From Methylosinus sporium (GTDB lineage: Bacteria > Pseudomonadota > Alphaproteobacteria > Rhizobiales > Beijerinckiaceae): 64,000 nt of DNA. The stretch lies in the NCBI RefSeq assembly GCF_003113265.1, contig NZ_PUIV01000018.1, positions 1-64,000 of the forward strand, read 5' to 3'. Below the pieces are notes generated by a model. The model was not told the origin of the DNA. It searched no databases and saw only the letters and a list, made by a program, of their open reading frames with translations. Below, in pieces: positions 40,673 through 49,460 of the stretch (the first letter of the stretch is position 1; every line of letters begins with the position of its first letter). The position numbers and the translations under genes were made by a program.

Positions 40673-43203
40673 AACTCCACGCGCAGAGAGCCGAGGAAAG
40701 TGCGCGGCGTTCCGGTCTGGATTGTGTAGCGGTCGTAAGAGGCCGGAAAATATCTCGCATCGCCGATGTTCTTCACATTCAGCTGACCCGTCACGGTGAG
40801 GCCGGCGATCTGCGTCGTGTAGGAGATCATGCCATTGACGATCGCATAGCCCGGCACGACGAAGGAATTCGCATTGTCGCCGAGATAGCTCTCGGAGACC
40901 GACACGCCGGCGCCGAGACCAAGACCGCGGAAATCGCCGTCCGCGTCATATTTCACCCAGAGGTTCCCGTAATTGCGCGGGCTCCCCGCCAGCTTCTTTC
41001 CAGAGACGGCGATCTGGGTCGTGATGAGGGTGAGCGGATTATAAGAGGGCGATCCCTCCACGGTGCGCACATCGTCATGCGTATAATTGGCGATCACGCT
41101 CCAATTGTCGTCGATGCGGCCGGTCAGATCGAATTCGAAGCCCTGGCTGCGGGCCTTGCCGATCAGCAGCGTGTTTTGCGTGTTCGTCGGATCGGTATAG
41201 GGGACGTTGGACTTGACGATGTCGAAATAGGCCATCGTCAGCGAGAGGCGCTTGTCGAGGAGCTCCGCCTTGACGCCTGCTTCATATTGCTCGCCTTTCT
41301 GCGGAGCCAGAGGCGCGAGATTTTGCGTCGTGCCGTTGTTCGCGCCGAAGGACTGCGTGAAATCGCCGAACAGCGACAGCCAGGGAAGCGGCTGGTAGAC
41401 GACGCCGACGCGCGGGCTGAAGGCGTTGGAGTAGACATTCACATAAGAGGCGCGCGCGGCATAGTCGGACGTGCCGATCTTGTTCGAGCCCGTTTCCGTC
41501 CAGTCGTAGCGGCCGCCGAGCAGCACATGTACCGAATCGTCGAAGAAGGAGAGCATGTCCTGGCCGTAGACGCCGGTCCATTTCTGACCCGCCGCGCCGT
41601 AGCTGGCGATCCCTCGATAGGGGTTCTCGGGTAGCCAATAAGTGGGCGCATAAATATTGATCGCTCTGATCGGGCTGAAGAAATAGGTGAGGTTCACGGG
41701 CAGGTAGGTCCCGAAATAATCATATCCGAGCAGCACGGAATGCTCGATCGGCCCGGTCGAGAAATGTCCCTTCAGATCGAGATTGGCACCGAAGCTGTCC
41801 TCGCCATAGCCGGGCAGGAAATTCACGACACGGTTCATCACGCCCGTCGCCTGATTGACGCCAAGTATCGAGAGATTCTCGTTCCTCGTATCGATATGGT
41901 AATAGCTGAGCCGGTTCGTCAGGCTCCAGCCGGGAAGGAATTCGTAAGTGGCGTCATAGGCGATGCGCTTGCGCTCGAAGTGGTTGGGGGTCGAATTCAT
42001 AATGGACGGCTCGCCCAAATATCGGCTCACCGGAATATTGGCCGGAGCGCCGCCGATCGCAGGGAAGATCGGATAGTCGTCGACATAGGTCTTGTTCTGA
42101 TATTCGAAGTCGATGTTCATCTTGAATTGTTCGACCGGCCGAATCGTGATCGTCGGCGCGATGAAGAGATTCCGGTCGGTCACGAAATTGCGATAGGAAT
42201 CGGTGCTGTAGAATTCGCCGTTGAATCGGTAGAGAACGCTCTTTTCGTCGTTCAGCGGCCCGGTGGCGTCGAGCGTCGTTCGTGTCCCGCCGAAGGATTT
42301 CACCTGTTGGTGCAATGAAAAATAGGGCGTCTCGAGCGGACGCTTGACGACCAGATTGATGATGCCGCCGGGCTCGCCTCTGCCGAACAGCATGGCGGCC
42401 GGACCTTTCAGCACCTCGATTGATTGAAGGTTGGTCGTGTCGAGATTGCGCAGCCTATATTCCATCAGCCCGTTCTTGTAGACATTGCCGACGGTGCTAT
42501 AGAAGCCGCGCACCTTGAACAGCTCGATGCCGCTGATGCCCTGCGTCACGCCGCTGACATTGGAGAGCAGCGCGTCGTTGACGCTGATCGCCTGCTGATC
42601 GTCCATCGTCTGGCGCGTCACCACCTCGACCGCGATCGGCGTCTTCAGCAGCGGCGTGTCTGTTTTCAGCGTCGAGGGTGCGTTCTGAGCGTTATAATAC
42701 CCTGTGTAGCGGTCGCCCGGCCCCTGCGGCGCGCCTGTTCCGCGTCCAGACCTCTCCTTTTCCTCCGCGCCCACATTGATCACCGGCAGCGGCGTCGCGC
42801 CGGAGGCGTCGTTCATCGTCCCACGATCGTTCTGCGCCAGAATGATGAACACGTCGCGGTGATTGTCAGCGAGGCGATAGCTCAGCCCCGTTCCCGCCAG
42901 CAGCTGGTCCAGCGCTGCGCCGAGCGTATAGTCTCCCGTCAATCCGACGGTCTTCACATTGCGCGTCAGCCCGGCGAGGAACACCATCTGCACGCCGTTC
43001 TGCTCGGCGATGCGGGCCAGCGCCATGCCGACCGATCCGGCCGGAATGCGATAGGATTGCACTTCCGCGGCGATCTCCGCCGCCTGCATCCGGGCATGGG
43101 CCGCCGCCGGCGCATCCGCGCCGAATGTGAAAGCTCCCATCGCCGCCGCCGCGAGAACCGCGCTCATACGCTCGTCCCTCCGACCCAAACCCTTGCGCCT
43201 CAT
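40669..43203 (-). CDS. TonB-dependent receptor with N-terminal signalling domain
   Basis: An 844-aa outer-membrane transporter of the FpvA/FecA class. After a signal peptide ending near AAAHARM comes an STN domain (VQSYRIPAGSVGMALARIAE, residues about 35-110), which signals to FecR across the periplasm. The plug domain includes TRQTMDDQQAISVNDALL and the barrel ends SLRVEF with the C-terminal Phe. The FecR and FecI genes lie upstream in order sigma, anti-sigma, receptor. The ligand may be a ferric siderophore or, in a methanotroph, a copper chelator such as methanobactin; sequence does not decide. Confidence 0.92.
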   Translation of the reverse strand: MRRKGLGRRDERMSAVLAAAAMGAFTFGADAPAAAHARMQAAEIAAEVQSYRIPAGSVGMALARIAEQNGVQMVFLAGLTRNVKTVGLTGDYTLGAALDQLLAGTGLSYRLADNHRDVFIILAQNDRGTMNDASGATPLPVINVGAEEKERSGRGTGAPQGPGDRYTGYYNAQNAPSTLKTDTPLLKTPIAVEVVTRQTMDDQQAISVNDALLSNVSGVTQGISGIELFKVRGFYSTVGNVYKNGLMEYRLRNLDTTNLQSIEVLKGPAAMLFGRGEPGGIINLVVKRPLETPYFSLHQQVKSFGGTRTTLDATGPLNDEKSVLYRFNGEFYSTDSYRNFVTDRNLFIAPTITIRPVEQFKMNIDFEYQNKTYVDDYPIFPAIGGAPANIPVSRYLGEPSIMNSTPNHFERKRIAYDATYEFLPGWSLTNRLSYYHIDTRNENLSILGVNQATGVMNRVVNFLPGYGEDSFGANLDLKGHFSTGPIEHSVLLGYDYFGTYLPVNLTYFFSPIRAINIYAPTYWLPENPYRGIASYGAAGQKWTGVYGQDMLSFFDDSVHVLLGGRYDWTETGSNKIGTSDYAARASYVNVYSNAFSPRVGVVYQPLPWLSLFGDFTQSFGANNGTTQNLAPLAPQKGEQYEAGVKAELLDKRLSLTMAYFDIVKSNVPYTDPTNTQNTLLIGKARSQGFEFDLTGRIDDNWSVIANYTHDDVRTVEGSPSYNPLTLITTQIAVSGKKLAGSPRNYGNLWVKYDADGDFRGLGLGAGVSVSESYLGDNANSFVVPGYAIVNGMISYTTQIAGLTVTGQLNVKNIGDARYFPASYDRYTIQTGTPRTFLGSLRVEF

Positions 43204-43341
43204 CCGCCGCTTTCTCGCTCTTTGCCGGGGACGAGCGCGTCCCCATTGATCAGGACGACCGGCGGAGGCGTTTGGAAGGGTCGGGTCTGCGAATTATTTT
43301 CACTTTTCGGCGCGATCGACCGCGCCGCGCCGTCTCCACTC

Positions 43342-44277
43342 CTATTTATATATAAAAATCATATATTTGCTTATAGAGAGCGTCTTCACGCCCAACGCGG
43401 CTTCGAGAGCGCTCGCGGCGCCGATCGGATTGGCCGCGTCGAAGGAGCCGGTCACGAGCAGGCCCCGCACAGAGGGAGCCGCGAACAAAAAGCCATGGTG
43501 ATAGCGGCCGAGCGTCGCCAGCACATCGGCGAGCGGCTCATCCTCGAAGACGAGGCGTCCGCGCCGCCAGCCGCCGATGCGAAAGAAATCGACCGGCGCC
43601 GGCTCGGTGATCGGGGCGCCGGCGCCGAAACGGCTGTGCCGGCCTTCCTCCACAATGGCGCGGGCGCCGCCGCTCGCGACCGCCACCCTATGCTCGGCGA
43701 CGGCGACCTCGGCGTTCGATTTGTCCTCGAGAGCAATGTCGAAGGCCGTGCCGAGAGCGGTCACAGTCGCGCCCGCCGCCTCCACCACGAAGGGGCGCGC
43801 CGGATCGGGCGCCGCCTCGAAATAGGCTTCTCCGGCGAGCAAGGCGAGGCGTCGCTCGCCGGCGCGGTAACGAATGGCGAGCGCCGAGCGCGCCGACAGA
43901 TGCGCGCGAGAGCCGTCCTCCAGCTCGACGACGCGAGTCTCGCCGGTTCCGGTGAGGACGTCGGCGCGAAAGCGGAGAGCCAGCTCGTCGAAGAGCAGAA
44001 ATGCCGCCAGCGAGGCGGCGAGTAGCGCCGCGACCGGGGCGACCCGCGCGGGCCGCTTCCGGGCGCTCACCTGGCCTCCGGTCCACAGATCCTGCACCTC
44101 GCTGAACAAATGCGCCGCCTCATCGAAGGCCGCGCGATGGGCGGGATCGGCGGCGAGCCAAGCCGCGAAAGCCACGCGATCGGCGGCGGAGAGCGGACCG
44201 GCGTCGCATTTGACCCACCACGCGAGCGCCGTCGCGGAGGGATCGGCGTCCCGGTTCGGCTCGTCGTCTCGGCTCAT
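43342..44277 (-). CDS. FecR-family anti-sigma factor
   Basis: A 311-aa transmembrane signal transducer. The N-terminal cytoplasmic domain has the DUF4880-like ATALAWWVKCDAGPLSAADR, a membrane segment follows (VAALLAASLAAFLLFDELAL) and then the periplasmic FecR domain (VVELEDGSRAHLSARSALAI, AGEAYFEAA, VTALGTAFDIA). The C-terminal part contacts the STN domain of the receptor. It sits between the receptor (138-base gap) and the sigma gene. The end (SISKYMIFIYK) is oddly AT-rich and Ile/Lys-rich compared with the rest. Confidence 0.92.
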   Translation of the reverse strand: MSRDDEPNRDADPSATALAWWVKCDAGPLSAADRVAFAAWLAADPAHRAAFDEAAHLFSEVQDLWTGGQVSARKRPARVAPVAALLAASLAAFLLFDELALRFRADVLTGTGETRVVELEDGSRAHLSARSALAIRYRAGERRLALLAGEAYFEAAPDPARPFVVEAAGATVTALGTAFDIALEDKSNAEVAVAEHRVAVASGGARAIVEEGRHSRFGAGAPITEPAPVDFFRIGGWRRGRLVFEDEPLADVLATLGRYHHGFLFAAPSVRGLLVTGSFDAANPIGAASALEAALGVKTLSISKYMIFIYK

Positions 44278-44407
44278 CGAAAAATCATCGCCTCCGGCGC
44301 AGGATTTCGGCAAGACAGCCTCGGGCGGCGCAGTCCATCGGCCGCGCGCGCCGCCGTCTCAGTTTCTTTAGACGCGTAAGAAGCTGGAATGGAAGGGTCC
44401 GCACCCG

Positions 44408-44908
44408 CTATTTTATCGCCGTGCGGCATCGCTCCATTGCGAGACGGAAGTGCTGCTCGACCGTCTTTCGCGAAATGCCCAGCGTTGCGGCGATGTCGCG
44501 CTGCGACATGTTCTGACCGACGCGCATTTCGAAAATCTCCCGGCAGCGCGGCGGCAGGGCGGCGACGGCTTTCGCCAGTCGCGCCCTTCGCTGAGCGTCC
44601 TCGACGAGATGTTCGGCGCTCGGCTCCTCCGATGCGGCGTCGCAGGAGTCCGCATCGGCATCGACGATTTTTCGCTCGAGCGCCCGATGCCGAGCGAAAT
44701 CCTTGGCGAGATTTCCCGCGGTGCGGCGCAGATAGGCGGGAGGATCGACGATCTCGGCCGCCGTCTCGCGCGTCAAAAGGCGCACGAAAGTCTCCTGAAG
44801 CAGATCGGGCGCATTCTCGCGACCCACGCGTCGCGTCAAATATCGTAAGAGCGCGCGCCGGTTGCTCATGAAGAGCGCGCGGAACGAAGCTGTTGTCTTG
44901 TCCACCAT
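44408..44908 (-). CDS. ECF sigma factor, FecI type
   Basis: A 166-aa extracytoplasmic-function sigma factor. Region 2 reads LLRYLTRRVGRENAPDLLQE, TFVRLL and ending DPPAYLRRTAGNLA; region 4 has AALPPRCREIFEMRVGQNMS and the helix-turn-helix SQRDIAATLGISRKTVEQHF. FecR-controlled FecI activates the receptor operon when ligand binds. It heads the sigma-anti-sigma-receptor unit, 130 bases from fecR. Confidence 0.93.
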   Translation of the reverse strand: MVDKTTASFRALFMSNRRALLRYLTRRVGRENAPDLLQETFVRLLTRETAAEIVDPPAYLRRTAGNLAKDFARHRALERKIVDADADSCDAASEEPSAEHLVEDAQRRARLAKAVAALPPRCREIFEMRVGQNMSQRDIAATLGISRKTVEQHFRLAMERCRTAIK

Positions 44909-45059
44909 ATGCGGCTTCCGACGAAAGATCGGGCTCGACGCCGACGCACGGGAGCTTCCCGTCCATTCGGCGGTCCAGACAATGGGCAGATCGTGAAAAC
45001 GAGGAATGGCCCCATTCGCCGGGGAAGCGGCCCGAGCAGGAAAATATCGTCTCGAGCGA

Positions 45060-45449
45060 TCAGCGCGCCGGCGGCGCGCGCGACGACCAGGAGCTGATCC
45101 AGCCGGCCGGGGACGATTTCTCTACGGTTTGAAAAACATCGATCGGAGTGATCGCGGCGGCCGGGAATGAAAAAGTTTCGCCTTTCGGAAAGGACGAGAG
45201 AGTTCCGGTCGGACTGTCGAGCTGACTCGAGCGACAGGGAATGCAGCAGGAGCACGAATTTAGCCCGGGGGAGCGATGGTCGTCGGAGCCGCCAGGCGCG
45301 GCGCAATGACCAAAATCCGCTGCGGCGACGCCTTGGCCGACCATGTGGGCCGACGCGGCGGCCATTCCCGACAAGACCAGCGCCCAAGCCAAGAGGCCCG
45401 CGATCAATAGGCGGGCGGCTCCTTTCGGCCAAAGCGCGAACCTGTCCAT
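45060..45449 (-). CDS. Cys-rich exported small protein (DUF2946-like)
   Basis: A 129-aa protein with a signal peptide (LLIAGLLAWALVLSGMAAASA) and a His/Cys cluster: FGHCAAPGGSDDHRSPG, then NSCSCCIPCRSS. The spacing resembles the DUF2946 family, often encoded beside TonB receptors for metals, and would suit copper or another soft metal. It lies 151 bases upstream of the fecI-type gene on the same strand. The metal role is inference from Cys and His content. Confidence 0.6.
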   Translation of the reverse strand: MDRFALWPKGAARLLIAGLLAWALVLSGMAAASAHMVGQGVAAADFGHCAAPGGSDDHRSPGLNSCSCCIPCRSSQLDSPTGTLSSFPKGETFSFPAAAITPIDVFQTVEKSSPAGWISSWSSRAPPAR

Positions 45450-45614
45450 ATCGCTTACGGAACCCCTGGAGCCCACATAGAGTCAAGGTCGGGGAGCGGC
45501 GGACGATCAAAAGCCTCGTCCATGTTGCCGAAACGCAACACGGCCGATCGCCTCGCTCGAGGCCGAGAACAACCGCGACCGCGAGACTCCTGTCGCGCGC
45601 GGCGCAGCCTCTGT

Positions 45615-45734
45615 CTCATCCGTGTCTTGTTCATGGTGGACGGGCGCCTCGTCGAAGCGGGACCGAGCCGCCAAATATTCGAGACGCCGCGCAGCCGGCT
45701 CGTCGGCGATTTCGTTTCTGGACGCCGCGGCTGA
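45615..45734 (+). pseudogene. Remnant of a phosphate ABC-transporter ATPase (PstB C-terminus)
   Basis: The last 40 codons of an open frame read VLFMVDGRLVEAGPSRQIFE, then DFVSGRRG and a stop. This matches the end of PstB-type ATPases, which close with a GRLVEFGP...DYVSGRFG pattern. Upstream bases show no Walker motifs in any frame, so the rest of the gene is gone. It lies beside the phosphite operon, on the opposite strand. Confidence 0.6.
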
Positions 45735-45854
45735 CCGCGCGAGGCTGGCGGGACGCCGGCGCTCGGCTGCTGCGGCGGCTCGCGGCGTGCGGGCGCCGAT
45801 CATTGCCGATGTCGCTCGGCCGACGCGGTATGGCGCCTGGACGGATGCGGGCGA

Positions 45855-46733
45855 TCATATTCTCGCTTCGTCGACCAGATGCTCGATGAGCGTCTGGATC
45901 GATGGGCTTGCGCTGAACCAGCTCCTCGAGACGATCATTATCTCTTTTTCCAGCCGAACGCCTCGGATCGCGACCGAGGCGAGCAATCCATCGGCGATTT
46001 CTTCGCGTGCAGCCGCGGACAGGACGATAGACACGCCGAGTCCGGCCCGGACAGCGCGCTTGACCCCTTCTGTGCTGCCATAGCCGGCTCGAACTTTCAG
46101 ACTCTCCGCGAGCGGTCCGAGAGCGCGGCGCAACGCCGCGCCTGTCCCCGTGCCGCTCTCGCCGCCGAGCAGGGGCTCGCTCGTCAATTCCTCGGGATCG
46201 ATCTCGCCGCGACGGGCCCATTCATGGCTCGTGGGCGCGACCAGGACCATGGGCTCTTTTCGCCACGGACGCGCCACGAAGGACGGACGATCGTCCCACC
46301 ATTCCATGAGCGCGACATCGGCCTTTCCGGATTCCAGACGCTCTGCGACCGCGGGATTGGCGCCGATCCAGGGCTCGATCTCGGCGCCATGGGCGGCGGC
46401 GAAGGAGGCGAGCGCTGGTTGCAGCAGATAGACGCCGACATTGCTCGCCGCGGCGACGCGCAGTGGTCGCGACGATCGCAGCGAACGACAATGCGACTCG
46501 ATCTCCATCAAAGCGAGCGCCAGGGGCTCGAACAAACGTCCCTGCTCGGTGAGCGCCACTTTGCCGCGGTCGCGCACCAGAATGCGGACGCCCAATTCCG
46601 CTTCGAGCTGATCGACATGCTCGACGACCGTCGAGGCCGACAGACCGAGCTGACGCGCGGCGGCGCGAAAGCCGCCGAGCTCTATGACCTTCAGCAAGGT
46701 CTGGACATGATTCAAATTCAGCACATTCGTCAC
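45855..46733 (-). CDS. ptxE: LysR-family regulator of the phosphite operon (PtxE-like)
   Basis: A 292-aa LysR-type regulator with the winged-helix start LLKVIELGGFRAAARQLGLS and a substrate-binding domain from about 90. It is last in the ptxABCDE order, the position of ptxE in Pseudomonas stutzeri. The GTG at 46733 overlaps the ptxD stop by four bases (GTGA on its strand), implying coupled translation; another GTG lies at 46724. In this family the inducer would be phosphite or a metabolite, but that is inference. Confidence 0.85.
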   Translation of the reverse strand: MTNVLNLNHVQTLLKVIELGGFRAAARQLGLSASTVVEHVDQLEAELGVRILVRDRGKVALTEQGRLFEPLALALMEIESHCRSLRSSRPLRVAAASNVGVYLLQPALASFAAAHGAEIEPWIGANPAVAERLESGKADVALMEWWDDRPSFVARPWRKEPMVLVAPTSHEWARRGEIDPEELTSEPLLGGESGTGTGAALRRALGPLAESLKVRAGYGSTEGVKRAVRAGLGVSIVLSAAAREEIADGLLASVAIRGVRLEKEIMIVSRSWFSASPSIQTLIEHLVDEARI

Positions 46734-47716
46734 TTTTGCCGAAAATTCGCCAATTCGCGCGGCGCGTGGCCGGACAGCGCCTCGATGATGCTCTCCGCCG
46801 CCGAAGCTTCGATGGCGCGGCGCACCTCTATGACGGCCGAACCTATGTGGCTCGTCAGAACAGTCGGCGCGTCGGGCGCAATGAGACGCGGGTCGACGCC
46901 GCTCGGGCGATCCGCTTGCGCCCAGTCTTCGCATTGAAAGACATCCGCCGCATAGCCGGCGAGATGGCCGGATGCGAGAGCCTCGGCGACGGCCGCCTCA
47001 TCGACCAGCGAGCCGCGCGCCGGATTGACCAGAAGCGCGCCCGGCTTCATCCGCGCGATCGTCTCGCGATCGAGAATATATTTGGTCGCAGACGTCAGGG
47101 GCAGCGCCAGAACCACATAATCCGAAACAGCGATGATCCGCTCGAAGGGCGCGAGCTCGGTTGTTTCATCGGACGCGAAATTGAGATCGGTCGCGAGAAT
47201 TCGGCAATCGAATCCGGAGAGGCGGCGCGCGATCGCCTGGCCGACGGCGCCATAGCCGATGATTCCGACGGTGGCGCCGGCGAGGCCGCGTCCATAGAAC
47301 GTCGGACGCCAGCCGTGGAACCCCTCCGCGCGAATTCGCCTGTCGGAGGCGAGGACATTGCGTCCGAGCGCCAACATCAGCGCAATGGCGAGCTCGGCGG
47401 TCGGCGCCGTGAGGAGATCCGGCACGATAGAGACCCACACCCCGGCCTCTTCCGCCGCGGCGACGTCGATATTGTCGTAGCCCTTCAGCGCCGCGGCGAT
47501 GATCTTCAGCTTCGGACAGGCGGCGAGAAACGCCGCATCTATTCGGTCGGTCATGAACGCCATCATTGCTTCGGCCCGCGAGGCGTGGCCGAGCAGCTCG
47601 TCGTGCGGCCATGGCTCTTCCGACGGATTGACGACGACCGTTCCGACCGTCGCGAGACGCTCGGCGGTTTCGGCGAAAATGCGATTGGTGACGACGATCG
47701 ACGGCGTTTCGGTCAT
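46730..47716 (-). CDS. ptxD: Phosphite dehydrogenase (phosphonate dehydrogenase)
   Basis: PtxD oxidises phosphite to phosphate with NAD. The 328-aa D-2-hydroxyacid dehydrogenase-family protein shows PtxD-specific stretches: MMAFMTDRIDAAFLAACP, ALKGYDNIDV (K78, active-site Lys), VPDLLTAPTAELAI, LLVNPARGSLVDEAA (R234) and AADVFQCEDWAQADRP (E263), with the His of SHIGSAV. GYGAVG (154-159) is the Rossmann motif, and D177 after the second strand favours NAD over NADP. It follows the transporter genes and precedes the LysR gene, as in known ptx operons. Confidence 0.93.
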   Translation of the reverse strand: MTETPSIVVTNRIFAETAERLATVGTVVVNPSEEPWPHDELLGHASRAEAMMAFMTDRIDAAFLAACPKLKIIAAALKGYDNIDVAAAEEAGVWVSIVPDLLTAPTAELAIALMLALGRNVLASDRRIRAEGFHGWRPTFYGRGLAGATVGIIGYGAVGQAIARRLSGFDCRILATDLNFASDETTELAPFERIIAVSDYVVLALPLTSATKYILDRETIARMKPGALLVNPARGSLVDEAAVAEALASGHLAGYAADVFQCEDWAQADRPSGVDPRLIAPDAPTVLTSHIGSAVIEVRRAIEASAAESIIEALSGHAPRELANFRQK

Positions 47717-47729
47717 TCTTCTCGTTCTT

Positions 47730-48569
47730 TCATTCCAGTCTCTCGCGCAGCAGCGCGCCGACGCCATCGACGATTGTCACGCAGACGAAAATGCAGATGA
47801 TGATCGCCGAGACCTGCGCGTAATCGAGGATGCGCAGCGACGAGATCAGCTCGAAGCCGATGCCGCCCGCGCCCACCGCGCCGAGCACGGTGGAGGCCCG
47901 GAAATTATATTCCCAACGATAGATGGCGGTGTCGGCGAGCTGCGGCAGAATTTGCGGCAGCAGCGCGCGCCAGATGATCTGAAACGGCGTCGCGCCGGCG
48001 GCGCGCGCGACTTCCAACGGCTTGGGATCGGCGTGCTCTATGCTCTCGGCGAAGAATTTCGCCACCATGCCGGCGGAATGCAGGCCGAGCGCGAGCACGC
48101 CCGGCAGCGATCCGAATCCGACGAAGGCGACGAAGAGAATGCCCATGATCAGCTCGGGAATCGAGCGCAGCAGATTCAGCAGCAGACGCGCGGCGCGATA
48201 ATGGATCATGCTCGGCGTCGTCGTCCGCGCCGCCAGCAGCGACAGCGGCGCCGCGAGGGCGACGGCCAATGCGGTGCCGGAGATCGACATTGTGAAAGTG
48301 TCGAGCAGAGGCAGGGCCCATTGCGAGGCGCGTCGAAAATCGGGCGGAAACATTTCGCGTGAGATCTGCGCGATCGCGGGCCAGGCGTCGGCGAAGCGTT
48401 CGGGGTCGAGCACGCCGGTCGTCCACATAGAGGCCAGCACGACCACCGCGAGCGAGGCGACGAGGAATAGGCGTTTCGCCCGCGATCTGTCGTCGCGGGC
48501 GATCATTGCGTCGTGGGAGATCATGGCGTCATGTGCGTTCATGGCGTCATGGGCGGCTTCGGCGCTCAT
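47730..48569 (-). CDS. ptxC: Phosphite/phosphonate ABC transporter permease
   Basis: A 279-aa PhnE/PtxC-type permease with about six membrane segments and the EAA loop around ARAAGATPFQIIWRALLPQI. The loop is followed by YRWEYNFRASTVLGAVGAGG, typical of phosphonate permeases. An odd N-terminus carries three HDAM copies (residues 8-22), coded by an imperfect repeat. It overlaps ptxB by four bases (48566-48569) and ptxD begins 13 bases after its stop. Confidence 0.92.
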   Translation of the reverse strand: MSAEAAHDAMNAHDAMISHDAMIARDDRSRAKRLFLVASLAVVVLASMWTTGVLDPERFADAWPAIAQISREMFPPDFRRASQWALPLLDTFTMSISGTALAVALAAPLSLLAARTTTPSMIHYRAARLLLNLLRSIPELIMGILFVAFVGFGSLPGVLALGLHSAGMVAKFFAESIEHADPKPLEVARAAGATPFQIIWRALLPQILPQLADTAIYRWEYNFRASTVLGAVGAGGIGFELISSLRILDYAQVSAIIICIFVCVTIVDGVGALLRERLE

Positions 48570-49435
48570 CCCTTGATCTTGGTCAGGTCGAGCGACAGCA
48601 CTTTGGCGGTCTCGCGTAGGATGTCGTACGCGGAATCGCCGGTGGTGACGAACCCGTCCGCGCGGAAGGTCTTCAGGATCTCTCGGTCTTTGAGGTCGAG
48701 AAAGGCTTTCTTGATCGCCATTTTCAGATCGGAGTCGAGATCGCCCTGCATCACCATCGGATAGTTGGGAATCGGATCGCTCTCGGCGAGAACCTTGATC
48801 TTGGCGCCGTCGATGGAGCCCTTGGCGACCAGCGAGTCGAAAATCGCCTTGCTCAGGCCGCCCGCCTGGACCTGCCCGCCCTGAACCGCGCGCGCCACCG
48901 CGTCATGGGCGCCGAGATGGACGAATCTGTAATCCGCGCTGGCGACCAGTCCGTGACGGGCGAGATAAGCGCGCGGAATGAGATGGCTGGAGGTCGAGGC
49001 GTCGTCGCCGAAGCCGAAGGTCTTGCCTTTGATGTCGCCGATCGTCTTCACGGGGCCGTCGGCGAGCGCGACGATCACGCTGCGATAGGTCGGCGAGCCT
49101 TTGCTGAGACCTACCGCGAAAGGCTCGATCGCCGGCGCTTTGGATTTGGCGAGTACATAGGAGAGCGGGCCGAAATAGGCCACTTCGATGCGATGGAACC
49201 GCATCGCCTCGATCATCGAGGAATAATCGGTCGTCACGATGATTTCGACCGGCCTGCCCAGCGCCTGCTCGAGATAGGCTTTGAAGGGCTGCGCGCTCTG
49301 GATGATGGCTGCGGCGTTCTCGTCCGGAAGAAGCGCGACGCGCAGTGTTTTCGGCTTGGCGGCATGGCCGGGCGTTGCGGTCGCGCCGACGAGGGCGAGG
49401 CCGGCGGCGGCCGAGAGAAAGCGTCTGCGATCCAT
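48566..49435 (-). CDS. ptxB: Phosphite/phosphonate-binding periplasmic protein
   Basis: A 289-aa solute-binding protein of the PhnD/PtxB family. The N-terminus (MDRRRFLSAAAGLALVG) is an RR-containing export signal. The mature part starts KTLRVALLPDENAAAIIQSA and keeps the family motifs VAYFGPLSYVLAKSKA, GKTFGFGDDASTSSHLIPRA and HDAVARAVQGGQVQAG, where Ser and Asp bind the oxyanion. It lies between the ATPase and permease genes. Confidence 0.93.
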   Translation of the reverse strand: MDRRRFLSAAAGLALVGATATPGHAAKPKTLRVALLPDENAAAIIQSAQPFKAYLEQALGRPVEIIVTTDYSSMIEAMRFHRIEVAYFGPLSYVLAKSKAPAIEPFAVGLSKGSPTYRSVIVALADGPVKTIGDIKGKTFGFGDDASTSSHLIPRAYLARHGLVASADYRFVHLGAHDAVARAVQGGQVQAGGLSKAIFDSLVAKGSIDGAKIKVLAESDPIPNYPMVMQGDLDSDLKMAIKKAFLDLKDREILKTFRADGFVTTGDSAYDILRETAKVLSLDLTKIKG

Positions 49436-49460
49436 TGTACAGCTCCCTTGCGTAGTGGGC

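Noticed and set aside
43204-43341. Methanobactin precursor gene next to the receptor
   Set aside because: No short frame with the Cys pairs of MbnA occurs in this gap or near the operon.
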